Below are positions 46,588 through 55,449 of a stretch of DNA of 64,000 nt, piece by piece (within the stretch, counting starts at the first letter, position 1; each line of letters begins with the position of its first letter). Under the pieces are notes generated by a model. The model did not search any database and was not told where the DNA came from. It saw nothing but the letters and a program-made list of their open reading frames with translations. Both the position numbers and the translations under genes were made by a program. This DNA comes from Idiomarina aquatica. GTDB taxonomy: Bacteria > Pseudomonadota > Gammaproteobacteria > Enterobacterales > Alteromonadaceae. The stretch covers positions 186,001-250,000 of the forward strand of contig NZ_SNXI01000001.1 in assembly GCF_004362895.1 (NCBI RefSeq), in the 5' to 3' direction.

Positions 46588-48498
46588 TTAGTCGAACAGA
46601 CGCTTCCACCAGCTTTTGTGCGGTTCAATATCGTCATGAATACGTTGCCTGACAGCATCAAATAACTGCTGCTTGGGTAAGTCAGTAAGTAGTGTTAATG
46701 CTTCTTCAACGTGTTCAACCGTGTGGATGTGAAACAAACCCTGGTCAACTGCGTCAATAACAACCGGTGCTAAATTAAGCTGGGGTTGATTGGCGGCAGG
46801 GATAATAACCCCATGAGAACCATCTAAACCGCGTTCCCGACAGAGCTCAAAATAGCCTTCGATTTTCTCATTAACAGCACCAATGGCCTGCACATTACCA
46901 AACTGATCCATCGCACCGGTTATGGCTAATGATTGCTTAAGCGGCTCTTCAGCCAAAGCCGAAATCAAACAGCACAATTCAGCCATTGAAGCGCTGTCAC
47001 CATCAACTTCAAAATACGATTGCTCAAATACCACGGTGGCTGATACCGACATGGGTTCATGGCGGGCAAACTGATTGGCAAGGTACGCACTTAAGATCAT
47101 TACGCCTTTAGTATGAATGTTGCCTGACATTTCTGATTTGCGTTCGATATCAATAATGTCGCCGTCACCATAGTGGATCGTGGCCGTTATCCGTGAGGGT
47201 TCACCAAACTCTGCGCCGCCGATGGTAATCACGGTTAAACCATTAAGTTGGCCAATGACTTCGCCAGTAGTGTCTATTCGTACCTGATTCTCGATGATGC
47301 TGCGACGACTCAGCTCAGCGATCTGGCCCTCACGATTACGTTGTTGTGCAATCGCCAACTCAACCGAGTCACCATCAATTAACGTTTTAGAGGCAGTCGT
47401 CGCAATATCATGTGCTTCTTTTAACAGCTGCAATAAAAACACGCTATCCAGGCTGAGCTCCTGTTGAAACTCAGTGCGCCGCGCGCTAGCGCAAAGTAGG
47501 GCGCTGTACCCTGAGTCATCCAGTGGTAATACGTCAGCGCGTTGCCAGACGTGCTGTAAATAATGAAAGTAGTCAGCGATAGGTTCGCGGTAAAGCGGAA
47601 AATCACGGTGAAAATCAGCCAAAAACGGAAACAAATGATCAAAATCTTCGTCGTATTCACGTAGCTGGCTGTATTCGTTGCGGTTGCCAACTAACACAAT
47701 TTTGATATCAATTGGCACCGGTTGTGGCCGGTAAAAGTAGGCGGCGCCGCTATCTGGCGATGGCTGAGGCCATTCGAATTGGCCACTCAACAAAGTATCT
47801 TTAAGGCGTTTCCACAGCTCGATTTGCTCTAGTAACTGGTTAACTTCGAGTGCTAACACGCCACCATTGGCTTTATGAATTAAGCCGGCTTCTATTAAGT
47901 GCAGGTCTGAACGCACAGTGCCTTCAACTGATTGCACACCAATTTGGCCGAACAAACGGTTTTCTGTCACCCGATCACATAAATAATAAGGTGCAGGGTG
48001 CTCGTGTCCAACGATAACCGTTGCTAATTGGTCGCTGGCAAAGTCATCAACGGTTTTCGTCATAATCCGCTGTACATAATCACGTAGAGCCGGCGTATCA
48101 AAGCGTTCAATCATTTGCTGCTGTAATTGCGGGCGTGCGTCCTTATCAGACTGAATAAACTGTAACAGCGCCTGCATTATATCCGTTGCGGTTCCCGACG
48201 GTACGTTAACGCATAATGGCCGGAGCGCATCATCAGGATCTGCCAGGTACAACCAATCAAACCACTGGCTGTGATGCCATTGGTTATCAGCAAAATAAGC
48301 CTTTAAAACCTGATGTTTTTGTAAACCGGTGGGAATAATGGCAAACGAATTTGAATAGCGGCCACGCTGACGCATCGATTGCGTCAAGGCATTAACCGCA
48401 CGTTGTTGGCCGACTAAAAGTTTCTCCTGACATTCGTTGGGTCGCTGCTGCAACCAAACACCGGTGTCGGGGCGAAGAGCCTGCGACGATAACTTCAT
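46588..48498 (-). CDS. lonH: Lon-like protease LonH (YcbZ-like)
   Basis: 636 residues. The C-terminal third is a Lon protease domain with catalytic Ser in VDGDSASMAELCCLISALA and Lys in GAVNEKIEGYFE. The N-terminal AAA-like part has ALVFILRD-type elements but no canonical Walker A that I can see (the matching spot reads FAIIPTGLQKHQ), so ATP use is doubtful. E. coli ycbZ likewise sits beside fabA. Its start is 107 bases from the left phage junction. Confidence 0.88.
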   Translation of the reverse strand: MKLSSQALRPDTGVWLQQRPNECQEKLLVGQQRAVNALTQSMRQRGRYSNSFAIIPTGLQKHQVLKAYFADNQWHHSQWFDWLYLADPDDALRPLCVNVPSGTATDIMQALLQFIQSDKDARPQLQQQMIERFDTPALRDYVQRIMTKTVDDFASDQLATVIVGHEHPAPYYLCDRVTENRLFGQIGVQSVEGTVRSDLHLIEAGLIHKANGGVLALEVNQLLEQIELWKRLKDTLLSGQFEWPQPSPDSGAAYFYRPQPVPIDIKIVLVGNRNEYSQLREYDEDFDHLFPFLADFHRDFPLYREPIADYFHYLQHVWQRADVLPLDDSGYSALLCASARRTEFQQELSLDSVFLLQLLKEAHDIATTASKTLIDGDSVELAIAQQRNREGQIAELSRRSIIENQVRIDTTGEVIGQLNGLTVITIGGAEFGEPSRITATIHYGDGDIIDIERKSEMSGNIHTKGVMILSAYLANQFARHEPMSVSATVVFEQSYFEVDGDSASMAELCCLISALAEEPLKQSLAITGAMDQFGNVQAIGAVNEKIEGYFELCRERGLDGSHGVIIPAANQPQLNLAPVVIDAVDQGLFHIHTVEHVEEALTLLTDLPKQQLFDAVRQRIHDDIEPHKSWWKRLFD

Positions 48499-48605
48499 CG
48501 TTGTTTGTTCCTTAAACCGAAAACGCCTTGATAAGCGCAGTAAGTGCTAATGCAGGCATTCTAACAGAATTTGCTAAAAAGCCCGCTAAAAGCCTTAAAT
48601 ATTGA

Positions 48606-48633
48606 ATTGCGTATAATGTATAGTTATTAAACA
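48606..48633 (+). other. Left phage junction (attL): XerC arm plus degenerate XerD arm
   Basis: XerC-type arm ATTGCGTATAA, centre TGTATA, then GTTATTAAACA where a dif XerD arm should be. The XerC arm and centre match dif; the right arm is poor. Left of the centre is chromosome, right of it phage. This fits a hybrid junction of an integrated XerC-dependent phage. Confidence 0.8.
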
Positions 48634-48658
48634 TATTCAGCGGGTGAATACGCGAGCG

Positions 48659-49057
48659 TTACACCACGTTCTTAACTCGTGATTTAAGGTTTTCAGATTC
48701 GTGTAAAATGCGCTCAATGGATTGTAAAAGTTCACGTTGATTTGTTGACCGATTATCAAAACGCCGTTGTAATTCTCTAGCCTGCCATTTATAAGCCCTA
48801 GCCAGTTCAACATCAGTTGCAGTAATTTTACCCTGTGGGGTATAAATCAACTGGCCGTCAATTTTCCACGTATCGAAAGGTGCGTATTCAGGAAGATAAC
48901 CACGAGCAACAACCGACATAAAACGTTTTACGACTAACGGCGGGTTGCCCTCATACCAACGAAAAACAGTACGGCGATGAACACCAAAAAAGGCGGCTCC
49001 TTTGTTCCAGTTGAAGCCAAAAACGGTGACAAAATCTAGCTGAAAATCGTGATCCAC
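48659..49057 (-). CDS. Phage protein with putative HTH, DUF3653-like
   Basis: 132 residues. The middle of the N-terminal part reads like a helix-turn-helix (GAAFFGVHRRTVFRWYEG), then a helical charged C-terminus (ARELQRRFDNRS). I recall similar proteins in Vibrio filamentous phages (DUF3653), but the assignment is uncertain. It is the last gene on the structural strand, beyond the intergenic region, and ends 26 bases from the left att. A DNA-binding regulatory role is possible. Confidence 0.65.
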   Translation of the reverse strand: MDHDFQLDFVTVFGFNWNKGAAFFGVHRRTVFRWYEGNPPLVVKRFMSVVARGYLPEYAPFDTWKIDGQLIYTPQGKITATDVELARAYKWQARELQRRFDNRSTNQRELLQSIERILHESENLKSRVKNVV

Positions 49058-49141
49058 GGTGCAAAACTCCCTTATTTGCTACTAAACCGTTAATAATCAA
49101 TAGCTTACAGCAATAAAAAAGGAATATATAGTTAAAGGGTA

Positions 49142-49181
49142 GTCTCAAAATGAGACAAAAGTGCAGTATTACTTGCACTTT
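49142..49181. repeat. Two inverted repeats between zot and the DUF3653-like gene
   Basis: GTCTCA-AAA-TGAGAC (49142-49156) and AAAGTGCA-N8-TGCACTTT (49158-49181) lie side by side. The second is a hairpin with T residues after it on the minus strand, so it may terminate the zot transcript. The first could be an operator for the 132-residue gene. Confidence 0.6.
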
Positions 49182-49189
49182 CGCCCGTT

Positions 49190-49335
49190 GGGTTCTGTTT
49201 TTTCTGGTCCGGTGTGTACTCAGTTTTTTCTGGTTGGGTAGTCGTTCCGCTTGCTCAACTTGATTGAGTGCTCGCTACGCTCCGCGCTCAATAAAGTCTG
49301 CGCCGAGCGGTGAGAGTTACTAATTTTCGATTTTT
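49190..49335. other. Candidate phage origin/packaging region
   Basis: No gene lies in the 282 bases 49058-49339. Besides the repeats above it has two copies of GTTTTTTCTGGT (49197-49208 and 49223-49234), the hairpin CTCAA-CTTGA-TTGAG (49254-49268) and TGAGTGC...GCGCTCA (49265-49290). Inoviruses keep the plus-strand origin, minus-strand origin and packaging hairpin in such a region. The exact nick site cannot be seen. Confidence 0.5.
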
Positions 49336-49339
49336 TATT

Positions 49340-50683
49340 TTAAAGCTTAGGAAAAACAAAAACCTGATTTTCATACTTTAAAACAGGCATACCACGTAAA
49401 ACAGATAATTCATAACCGAGAGCGGCCAAAAATTGAGAATCAAGCAAATAACCACGGCTGGCGGTAGCTTGAGAGTCATCATCACCATTATCCGAATCAG
49501 AGTCAGACTCTGATTTTACATTTCTAATGCACTGTAAATAAAAACGCTGCTCAACTTTTCCATCTGATTGGATAATTTCGTTTCCTGCATAGGTAACGCG
49601 ATCACAAAAGCCAGCCAAAGGACTAGAAGAACTAACCAAAGCATCGAAATGTTTAATTGCTTGCGTAGTCGATTCAGAGCTTTGTTCAGCAGTCGTTGAA
49701 GAAACATTAACGGTTTTTTGTTGTGGCGTTCTGGCATTGTTTAAAACCTCAGCATTTGAATCAGGTTCGCCCATCGTAGCGAGAAAATAAGCGGTATAAA
49801 TCGGGAAACCGATAGTCGGTATCAAAAGAAGTAAAATCTTAGGAAAACGGCGTTTGTGGGTGTGCACATCAGCAGACCAATAAAGACCATAAAAAGAAGA
49901 ATCCCGTTTTTTAACTGACTTGGTGGCGTTCTTGCGTTGATGGAAATCGGCAGGGTCAAATGCCTTGTCGTTTTCCATGCGGGAAATACGTTTGCTAGCT
50001 AGCGGGTTATGAAAATGAATATGTCGGCCAACCAAGCGCCGAACGTGTGAATCCAATAGTTTTGCATCTTGGGTCACCAGATGAATATCTAAGCCTTTGT
50101 GCCTGTGAGTTTCAAACTGTGACACATGATTAGGAACTTTTGCACCAACAGGGCGAGGCGGGAACCAGCGCTGGCACTCATCGACAACAATAATCGAATG
50201 CGGGGGCAGATGCGGCCATTGGGTAGGGTCGGGAAAGTCTTTCCAATCAAGTTTAAATTGCCGTATATCATCAACCCCGGGTGTATCGACAACTTTTAAA
50301 TAATCCTCTAACTCGACCAATTTAGAGGAGGGGTAAACACGCCGACACCAATCAACAAAAAGGTTAACAGCGCCGCCAGATTCTAACCATTGTTCGAAGT
50401 GTACCCGTAAATGCGGGACATCAGTTTCAGAGATTAATTCACCTTGACCGTGTACACGTAGCAAAATTTTATTGTATTTCTCGCGGTCTTTTTTATCGAA
50501 ACTCGGTAAAACATAACCATAAAAAAAGCCTTGGAAGGACTGAACAACGTTTAAATCAAGTAAAAGTAATTTAATGTTGTTATAAAAAATATCGCGGCCT
50601 TTAGTGGCCTTATCTTCGCAAATCTCTTTAAGTGTATTTAGCGTTTTGCTGGCTCCAGGTAAACCAGTACGTAAGTAAAGCAT
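49340..50683 (-). CDS. zot: Zot-domain assembly ATPase (pI-like)
   Basis: 447 residues. The N-terminal Zot domain has the Walker A-like GLPGASKTLNTL and Walker B-like SIIVVDECQRWFPP. One membrane helix follows near 285-300 (ILLLLIPTIGFPIYTAYF), then a periplasmic C-terminus with an acidic stretch (SESDSDSDNGDDDS) and a conserved-looking end. In inoviruses this protein drives assembly and export of the virion; despite the family name it need not be a toxin. Confidence 0.9.
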   Translation of the reverse strand: MLYLRTGLPGASKTLNTLKEICEDKATKGRDIFYNNIKLLLLDLNVVQSFQGFFYGYVLPSFDKKDREKYNKILLRVHGQGELISETDVPHLRVHFEQWLESGGAVNLFVDWCRRVYPSSKLVELEDYLKVVDTPGVDDIRQFKLDWKDFPDPTQWPHLPPHSIIVVDECQRWFPPRPVGAKVPNHVSQFETHRHKGLDIHLVTQDAKLLDSHVRRLVGRHIHFHNPLASKRISRMENDKAFDPADFHQRKNATKSVKKRDSSFYGLYWSADVHTHKRRFPKILLLLIPTIGFPIYTAYFLATMGEPDSNAEVLNNARTPQQKTVNVSSTTAEQSSESTTQAIKHFDALVSSSSPLAGFCDRVTYAGNEIIQSDGKVEQRFYLQCIRNVKSESDSDSDNGDDDSQATASRGYLLDSQFLAALGYELSVLRGMPVLKYENQVFVFPKL

Positions 50684-50752
50684 AATAAAACCCCTGAAGA
50701 TTTACAGCCCCACACAGCCGGCTTGCGCTCGTCTGCGTGTGGCTGATTGTTT

Positions 50753-51118
50753 TTAAGCGAGAAATGCCATTTTTTTGGAGCCGTTAACTGATAAGGCATA
50801 AGTTACGCGAGCAGATAACGCGCCGAAAATAATAGTAATGGCATCAAGGAAACCCGATAAACGTAGAAAATCCATAGCAAGGGTAGGCAGGCCAGCTAGC
50901 TCAGTTGAAACAGTGTTGTAAATATAATCTATGGAAAAATCGCCAAGAGAGAATGCAATAAATCCAACGCCTAAAGCCTTGAGTAAGTGAACCGCAATAG
51001 CAGGCAAGTAAAAAAGAATCCACGCCCAAATAGAACTAAAGGCTTTAAAAATAGAAGAGCCAAGCCAAGTAAGGGAGTAACGAAGCGCGTTAGCGACAAG
51101 AGATATTAACCAAGGCAT
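50753..51118 (-). CDS. DUF2523-family minor coat protein (pVI-like)
   Basis: 121 residues with three or four hydrophobic helices and the family's C-terminal SGFLDAITIIFGALSARVTY. DUF2523 proteins occupy the pVI place between the adhesin and Zot genes in many inoviruses. Its start overlaps the stop of the pIII-like gene by one base. Confidence 0.85.
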   Translation of the reverse strand: MPWLISLVANALRYSLTWLGSSIFKAFSSIWAWILFYLPAIAVHLLKALGVGFIAFSLGDFSIDYIYNTVSTELAGLPTLAMDFLRLSGFLDAITIIFGALSARVTYALSVNGSKKMAFLA

Positions 51119-52617
51119 TATTTTTTACCCACACCAAGAACAATAAAGGGAACGGCGAACCACGCCGCCGCCTGAACGAAAATAGAGAGAATGCCAAACG
51201 CATCACAAACAGGCGTCCAAGAAATACTGTATTGAGCACCTGCAACGGTTAACGAGTAATCGGATGGGCATTCGCTGGAAGAACCACCCAGCATAGGGTC
51301 ATACTTGTTAATTTCATCACCGAGATTAATAATTTCGGTTTCTAATTCACCGTCCTTATCTATACCGTTGGCCGCTTCAAAATCACCCATTCCAGCATTG
51401 ACAATGTCGTCAGGTGTTCCAGTTCCATCAAGTTGGGACTCAAAATTCGCTGAATTAAAGTCAGAATCAACGACAGCGTTAAAATCAGAGCGTAGCTGGG
51501 TCAAAGCATCGTTAACAGAGGATAAACCTTGCTGGTTAGCGGTGTTAAGAGCGTTAAGGTTGGTGGCAATATCAGCCGCATTGCTAGCTGTTTGAGCAGT
51601 ATTTGTAGCTATCTGATTATTGCTGTTTTCTAAAGCCGTTAAATCAGGATTTTGTATATTTTCAATGGCCGAACGGACATCATTAAAACCCGCCTGATTA
51701 GTCTGATTTAAGGTGTTTAAATCGTCCTGAATGGCGTTAAATTCGGTCTGATTGGCCGTTTGTAGGGTATTAACAGCAGTGATTAAATCGGTATTGTCAG
51801 TGGGCGTATCGTCCGAGCCTGAACCACCATCACCTGAACCGCCAGAATCGCCGCCAGAACCATCACCGCCGCCATTATCAGGCGGGTTAACGGTATCATT
51901 ACAGGTAAAGTTACAGGCAGGCGTACCAACTGATACATAACCCCAATCATATAACCCGCCCTCGTCTAAACACTGGGCTTCGGCATGGTCAAAGCAACAG
52001 GATTCGGAAAAGGTTGGCGAACCCTCACAGGAACTAGGTAAACCGCCGCCACCTGAACCACCGCCGCCAGTATCGCCACCGCCAGAACCATCACCGCCGC
52101 CAGTATCGCCGCCGCCTGAATCATCAGGACAAATAGACGCAGTGGGATTATCAGTGCAATAGTCGGGATCATATAAATTTGAATCCGAATCCAAGACATT
52201 GGGTGTACCGTCCGAATCCTCGTCAGCGTCTAATGCACACTCGGAAGGAGTAAATGCTAGTTGAAAATCTGACGAGTCAGGATTAATGCATTTTTCATCA
52301 ATGTCATAAGGTGCGACAGGAAAATCACCGTTCGGCTGTAAGGTCTGACGATATTCAAGGCGACCAGCACCACCGCACGAAATCTCTTTCCAAACAGTAG
52401 AAGACGAAGTCCAAGTAGAGCCAGTATAAGGCCAACCAGCCGCCGCACAGTAAGCATCAAGATTACCATAACGATCACGACCATCGAAATCGGGAATAAA
52501 AATAGAAGTAGAATTTTTATAAACGAGAATATACGGAGAATCAGCAGAAGCGTAAGAAGAAAAAACGCCCAAAAGGGCAACAAGAGAGAGTAAAAAACCT
52601 TTTGAGCGTGTAAACAT
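51118..52617 (-). CDS. Phage adsorption protein (pIII-like), with Gly-rich linkers and coiled coil
   Basis: 499 residues: signal peptide (to SYASA, about 25), a globular Cys-containing domain (25-120), a thrombospondin-3-like calcium loop (DADEDSDGTPNVLDSDSN), Gly/Ser/Asp-rich linker (DDSGGGDTGGGD...), a second Cys-rich domain (about 190-235), another linker, then a long helical region with heptad-like Asn/Leu spacing (about 275-400), and a C-terminal membrane helix ending in GVGKK. That is the plan of pIII: receptor-binding domains joined by flexible linkers, anchored to the particle tip. The receptor is unknown. Confidence 0.85.
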   Translation of the reverse strand: MFTRSKGFLLSLVALLGVFSSYASADSPYILVYKNSTSIFIPDFDGRDRYGNLDAYCAAAGWPYTGSTWTSSSTVWKEISCGGAGRLEYRQTLQPNGDFPVAPYDIDEKCINPDSSDFQLAFTPSECALDADEDSDGTPNVLDSDSNLYDPDYCTDNPTASICPDDSGGGDTGGGDGSGGGDTGGGGSGGGGLPSSCEGSPTFSESCCFDHAEAQCLDEGGLYDWGYVSVGTPACNFTCNDTVNPPDNGGGDGSGGDSGGSGDGGSGSDDTPTDNTDLITAVNTLQTANQTEFNAIQDDLNTLNQTNQAGFNDVRSAIENIQNPDLTALENSNNQIATNTAQTASNAADIATNLNALNTANQQGLSSVNDALTQLRSDFNAVVDSDFNSANFESQLDGTGTPDDIVNAGMGDFEAANGIDKDGELETEIINLGDEINKYDPMLGGSSSECPSDYSLTVAGAQYSISWTPVCDAFGILSIFVQAAAWFAVPFIVLGVGKK

Positions 52618-52709
52618 GGTAGGAATCAGCCTTATGAGTCAAACAAAACGTACAGAGTCATAAGGCCGACAATGATTTGAACATCGTCGGCCGTAAACAT
52701 GATGCCCCC

Positions 52710-52922
52710 TTATGAGAACAACATACCTTTAGCCCATTTAAAGACCAACGCACCGAAACCAGCGGCCAATAAAGCGCCACCGATAGCAGTTGCAGCCGCA
52801 CCGAAATCAGTCTGGAAACCAGTCGCCGCGGCTTCAATTGCGGTCGGGTCAGTTTGAGCCATCACTGGACCAGCAACGAGAACAGAAGCGACAAGCGCAA
52901 CATTACGAAGTTTAGTAATCAT
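52710..52922 (-). CDS. Major coat protein (pVIII-like)
   Basis: 70 residues: signal peptide (MITKLRNVALVASVLVAGPV, cut after MAQ), then an acidic N-terminus, a hydrophobic helix (AAATAIGGALLAAGFGALVF) and a basic end (KWAKGMLFS). This is the pVIII plan and size. It is encoded just before the adhesin. Confidence 0.9.
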   Translation of the reverse strand: MITKLRNVALVASVLVAGPVMAQTDPTAIEAAATGFQTDFGAAATAIGGALLAAGFGALVFKWAKGMLFS

Positions 52923-52933
52923 AAAATCACCTA

Positions 52934-53122
52934 TTATTTAATGAATAGCTGTAATAGCTTTTTAAAACCCCACGCCGTAAGCAGGACAGCAACGAACGCG
53001 GGAACCATTGACGAAAATTGCTCAAACGTAAGTGGTAACGTTGAAGCAACTTCACGCCAAACCATTGGCTCAGGACATGAACCGTTAACAATTTCAACGG
53101 GGCAGACCTGAACGAAATTCAT
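52934..53122 (-). CDS. Small phage protein with one C-terminal membrane helix
   Basis: 62 residues. The N-terminal half has two Cys (VCPVEIVNGSCPEP), the C-terminal half a membrane helix (MVPAFVAVLLTAWGF) and a basic end. Probably a minor coat protein (pVII/pIX place), judged from its position next to the coat gene; no clear family match. Confidence 0.6.
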   Translation of the reverse strand: MNFVQVCPVEIVNGSCPEPMVWREVASTLPLTFEQFSSMVPAFVAVLLTAWGFKKLLQLFIK

Positions 53123-53162
53123 GGAAGTAGCAACCTGAGAATGAGAGCAAGAATAAAGAGCA

Positions 53163-53381
53163 TTAGGCTAGACCCTCGAATGCCGTGGGAACCAAAAGAT
53201 TTTGTTCCAAATGTTCAAATGCGGCCAACTTACTTTCCGCTTCAAATCCGATAAGGCCATGAGCGCGATCATCTGAACCCTCAAATTCTTCACATAAACG
53301 CTCTAATGCTAAAATTGATTCGGAAACAGAATCACGCAAGAGAGATAATTGTTCAGGGCTTACACGTAGAATAAGTTTCAC
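53163..53381 (-). CDS. Small phage protein of unknown function
   Basis: 72 residues, helical and acidic: ILRVSPEQLSLLRDSVSESI, then ALERLCEEFEGSDD. No membrane segment. Not recognised. It lies just after the ssDNA-binding-like gene on the same transcript, separated by a single base, which supports it being real. Confidence 0.55.
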   Translation of the reverse strand: MKLILRVSPEQLSLLRDSVSESILALERLCEEFEGSDDRAHGLIGFEAESKLAAFEHLEQNLLVPTAFEGLA

Positions 53382-53382
53382 A

Positions 53383-53757
53383 CTACACCGCCTTTTTAAG
53401 TTCAGCAGAGCCAGCAGAGCGGATAGCGTCCATGTGGTTTGCTAGTTGCAGGGAATAGGAAGCGCCGCCGCGGGTAGAGTAAGCACGAATCCAGCACTCA
53501 ATTTTTACGGGTTTACCCATCAGGTCGTTAAACTTGCCTGTAATGCCTTGGGATATTAAATCTTTCGGAACCTGTAAGCGCTCAACGATTGTTTCGCCGG
53601 GGAACCCGTTGGGCTTGACCATTTCAACGCCTGCGAAATGTTGTACCCAGGGGGAGCCATCATTACCGGTGCGGTGATTTTCAATAAAGCCCGCGAAACG
53701 GCCTTGCAAAAATAAACCCTCGTTGTTTACTTGTGATTGATTATTACCCTGTTGCAT
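53383..53757 (-). CDS. Probable phage single-stranded DNA-binding protein (pV-like)
   Basis: 124 residues, probably beta-rich: GLFLQGRFAGFIENHRTGND, VKPNGFPGETIVERLQVP, KIECWIRAYSTRGGASY. Size and position directly after the replication gene (14-base overlap) fit the pV-like protein that coats single strands before assembly. The sequence match itself is weak. Confidence 0.6.
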   Translation of the reverse strand: MQQGNNQSQVNNEGLFLQGRFAGFIENHRTGNDGSPWVQHFAGVEMVKPNGFPGETIVERLQVPKDLISQGITGKFNDLMGKPVKIECWIRAYSTRGGASYSLQLANHMDAIRSAGSAELKKAV

Positions 53758-54829
53758 ATTGTTTAACCTCGTTGGTTAGTTGGTATTGTGATAATTCCGC
53801 TGGTACGGAAGCGGGTTTTGCTTCTAGTGGGCGGAGTAGTGGAATAACGTTGCTTTGTGCTTGCTTGGGCGGTAGCGCAATATCAATGTTTAATTGCTCT
53901 TTAAGTTCGGCGCGGTGGCGGTAAAACGTGGCCTTTGACATCATAGAACGGATGTCTAAGCCTTGGCGCCATAGTTCATAAGTGCCGCGTAGTTTGGTAT
54001 CAATGCTGTGTAATTGCTTGTCTGTAGCTGTCATTTGTCCGCTCATTTCAATGCGCCCCAGGTATTCAGTAAAAAGTTTATTGATAAGGTCGGGCTTTAA
54101 ATCCTTGCCAAATAATGCATCGCGATTAAATAAATTTTGCGCCTGTTTTTTTAATTCCGGCGCTCGTAAAACGTGTTCAATTCGGACTTTATTTGCAGTC
54201 CAGCCGAGTAGTGGCGTGTTAACTAAGTGGTTGGGTAATGCGTGTTCCTTGCGACCTGATTGCAGTTCGCGAAACTTGGAATAAATTTTTGTGGCATAGC
54301 GGCGTGAGCGCTTGCCGAAATAAAGGGTTCTATCAGTCAGTTCGGGCAGGCCGTGACGACTTTTTGCACTGTTGGATAACGCATATATCCAGGCGTCAAC
54401 ATCAGAAGCGCTGGGTAACTCATACATAGCGGTTATGTCGATGCGTTTAACTTCAAAATTACCGTGTAAAATGGAAGCAAGCGCCATATCTGTTAACTCA
54501 ACATCAAGCGAGCTAAACGCCTGTCTGACCATTTCAGATAGTAAAAAAGAAACATCATTCGAGCCAAAGCAGTTATGACCCTGTAAGAACTTGGCGGGGT
54601 TACCATCAATATAGAGTTGCTCGCCGTATTCGTGGATACCGTCTTTATTGAAACGAACGTTGTTTGTTTTAATTGAAATTGACGAGCAAAAAGAACCTTT
54701 AACGCGCTTGCGCTTGGCGAACTCATTAAGGCACTCACCATCAGGAGTTAATTCGATGAAATGACCAGAGTTGATGATTTTATGCTTCATCGGAATAACC
54801 GCCGTGATCCAATCAATCATAACGCTCAT
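53744..54829 (-). CDS. Phage replication initiation protein, II/X family
   Basis: 361 residues. The start MSVMIDWITAVIPMKH and the middle TLYFGKRSRRYATKIYSKF resemble the gene II / gene X (Phage_CRI) family that nicks the plus strand and starts rolling-circle replication. A His-containing region and Tyr residues are present, but I cannot tell which Tyr is catalytic. The ATG at 54829 overlaps the stop of the 77-residue gene (ATGA) and follows GGTGA; an ATG six codons upstream is less likely. Confidence 0.82.
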   Translation of the reverse strand: MSVMIDWITAVIPMKHKIINSGHFIELTPDGECLNEFAKRKRVKGSFCSSISIKTNNVRFNKDGIHEYGEQLYIDGNPAKFLQGHNCFGSNDVSFLLSEMVRQAFSSLDVELTDMALASILHGNFEVKRIDITAMYELPSASDVDAWIYALSNSAKSRHGLPELTDRTLYFGKRSRRYATKIYSKFRELQSGRKEHALPNHLVNTPLLGWTANKVRIEHVLRAPELKKQAQNLFNRDALFGKDLKPDLINKLFTEYLGRIEMSGQMTATDKQLHSIDTKLRGTYELWRQGLDIRSMMSKATFYRHRAELKEQLNIDIALPPKQAQSNVIPLLRPLEAKPASVPAELSQYQLTNEVKQYATG

Positions 54830-55059
54830 AAAGTCACCGCGAACCAATAAGAAGCGATAGATTGCAGGCGGTTAATTTGCGCCTTGTGGTGAACTAACCG
54901 CTCCGATTGTGAAGCGGTAAGAGGGCGGGCGGCTGATAGCTTGGTAACAACGGAGCGATGATAGGCTAAATCTTCCTTACAGCCTTGCAGTGAAATCATG
55001 GGTTTTTCTTCCAAACCATGAATTGCGCGATCAATTAACACCGATGAAATGCCGCTCAT
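54826..55059 (-). CDS. Small phage protein of unknown function
   Basis: 77 residues, basic and helical (ISLQGCKEDLAYHRSVVTKL, then SQSERLVHHKAQIN). Translationally coupled to the replication gene. It may modulate replication, but no family is recognised. Confidence 0.55.
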   Translation of the reverse strand: MSGISSVLIDRAIHGLEEKPMISLQGCKEDLAYHRSVVTKLSAARPLTASQSERLVHHKAQINRLQSIASYWFAVTL

Positions 55060-55067
55060 GTGACCCC

Positions 55068-55403
55068 CTAAAACAAGCCCATGCCAGCGCTAGAGGGTTG
55101 AACCATTGACGGTGCAGCGGCAGTAATACCAGAGAGAGAAGCGACCCGCGGGACTTTGCGCTGTTGTACGTCAGGAACAACAACACTGGACAGATTGCGA
55201 ACCGCCCGCGAGTCTAAAACTGATGATTCAGGAGTAAAGGCGCATTTTGCGCCCCAAGTCAGCGACACTAAAAACTGTTGTTTTTTAGCATTAGCACATT
55301 GGCGGGCTATGCGGTTATAGCCGACACGATAAAGAATATCAGCACAAAAAGTATTCTTTTCGGGTTCGCGGTTCGAGTATGCAAACGGAACTGATACAAA
55401 CAT
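55068..55403 (-). CDS. Phage protein of unknown function, first gene of the minus-strand unit
   Basis: 111 residues from the ATG at 55403 (AGGGG upstream): MFVSVPFAYSNREPEKN, a Cys- and basic-rich middle (GYNRIARQCANAKKQQF), then a Ser/Val/Pro-rich tail. An earlier in-frame ATG at 55463 would overlap an operator-like repeat. Not recognised. It is next to the divergent regulator, so it is the first gene under phage control. Confidence 0.55.
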   Translation of the reverse strand: MFVSVPFAYSNREPEKNTFCADILYRVGYNRIARQCANAKKQQFLVSLTWGAKCAFTPESSVLDSRAVRNLSSVVVPDVQQRKVPRVASLSGITAAAPSMVQPSSAGMGLF

Positions 55404-55449
55404 AACATTTACCCCTGACGTTTGGTTGATGTTGCTTTTTGCGGGTACA

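Noticed and set aside
48606..48633. Left junction as a second working dif site
   Set aside because: Its XerD arm (GTTATTAAACA) departs too far from TTATGTTAAAT; a hybrid phage junction explains it better.
49340..50683. Zot protein as a toxin
   Set aside because: Walker motifs, membrane helix and gene order fit the pI assembly ATPase that all such phages need; nothing here argues for toxicity.
51752..52199. Repeats and open frames opposite the pIII-like gene, looking like a repeat array
   Set aside because: They arise from Gly/Ser/Asp codon repeats in the linkers; the opposite-strand frames have no coding features.
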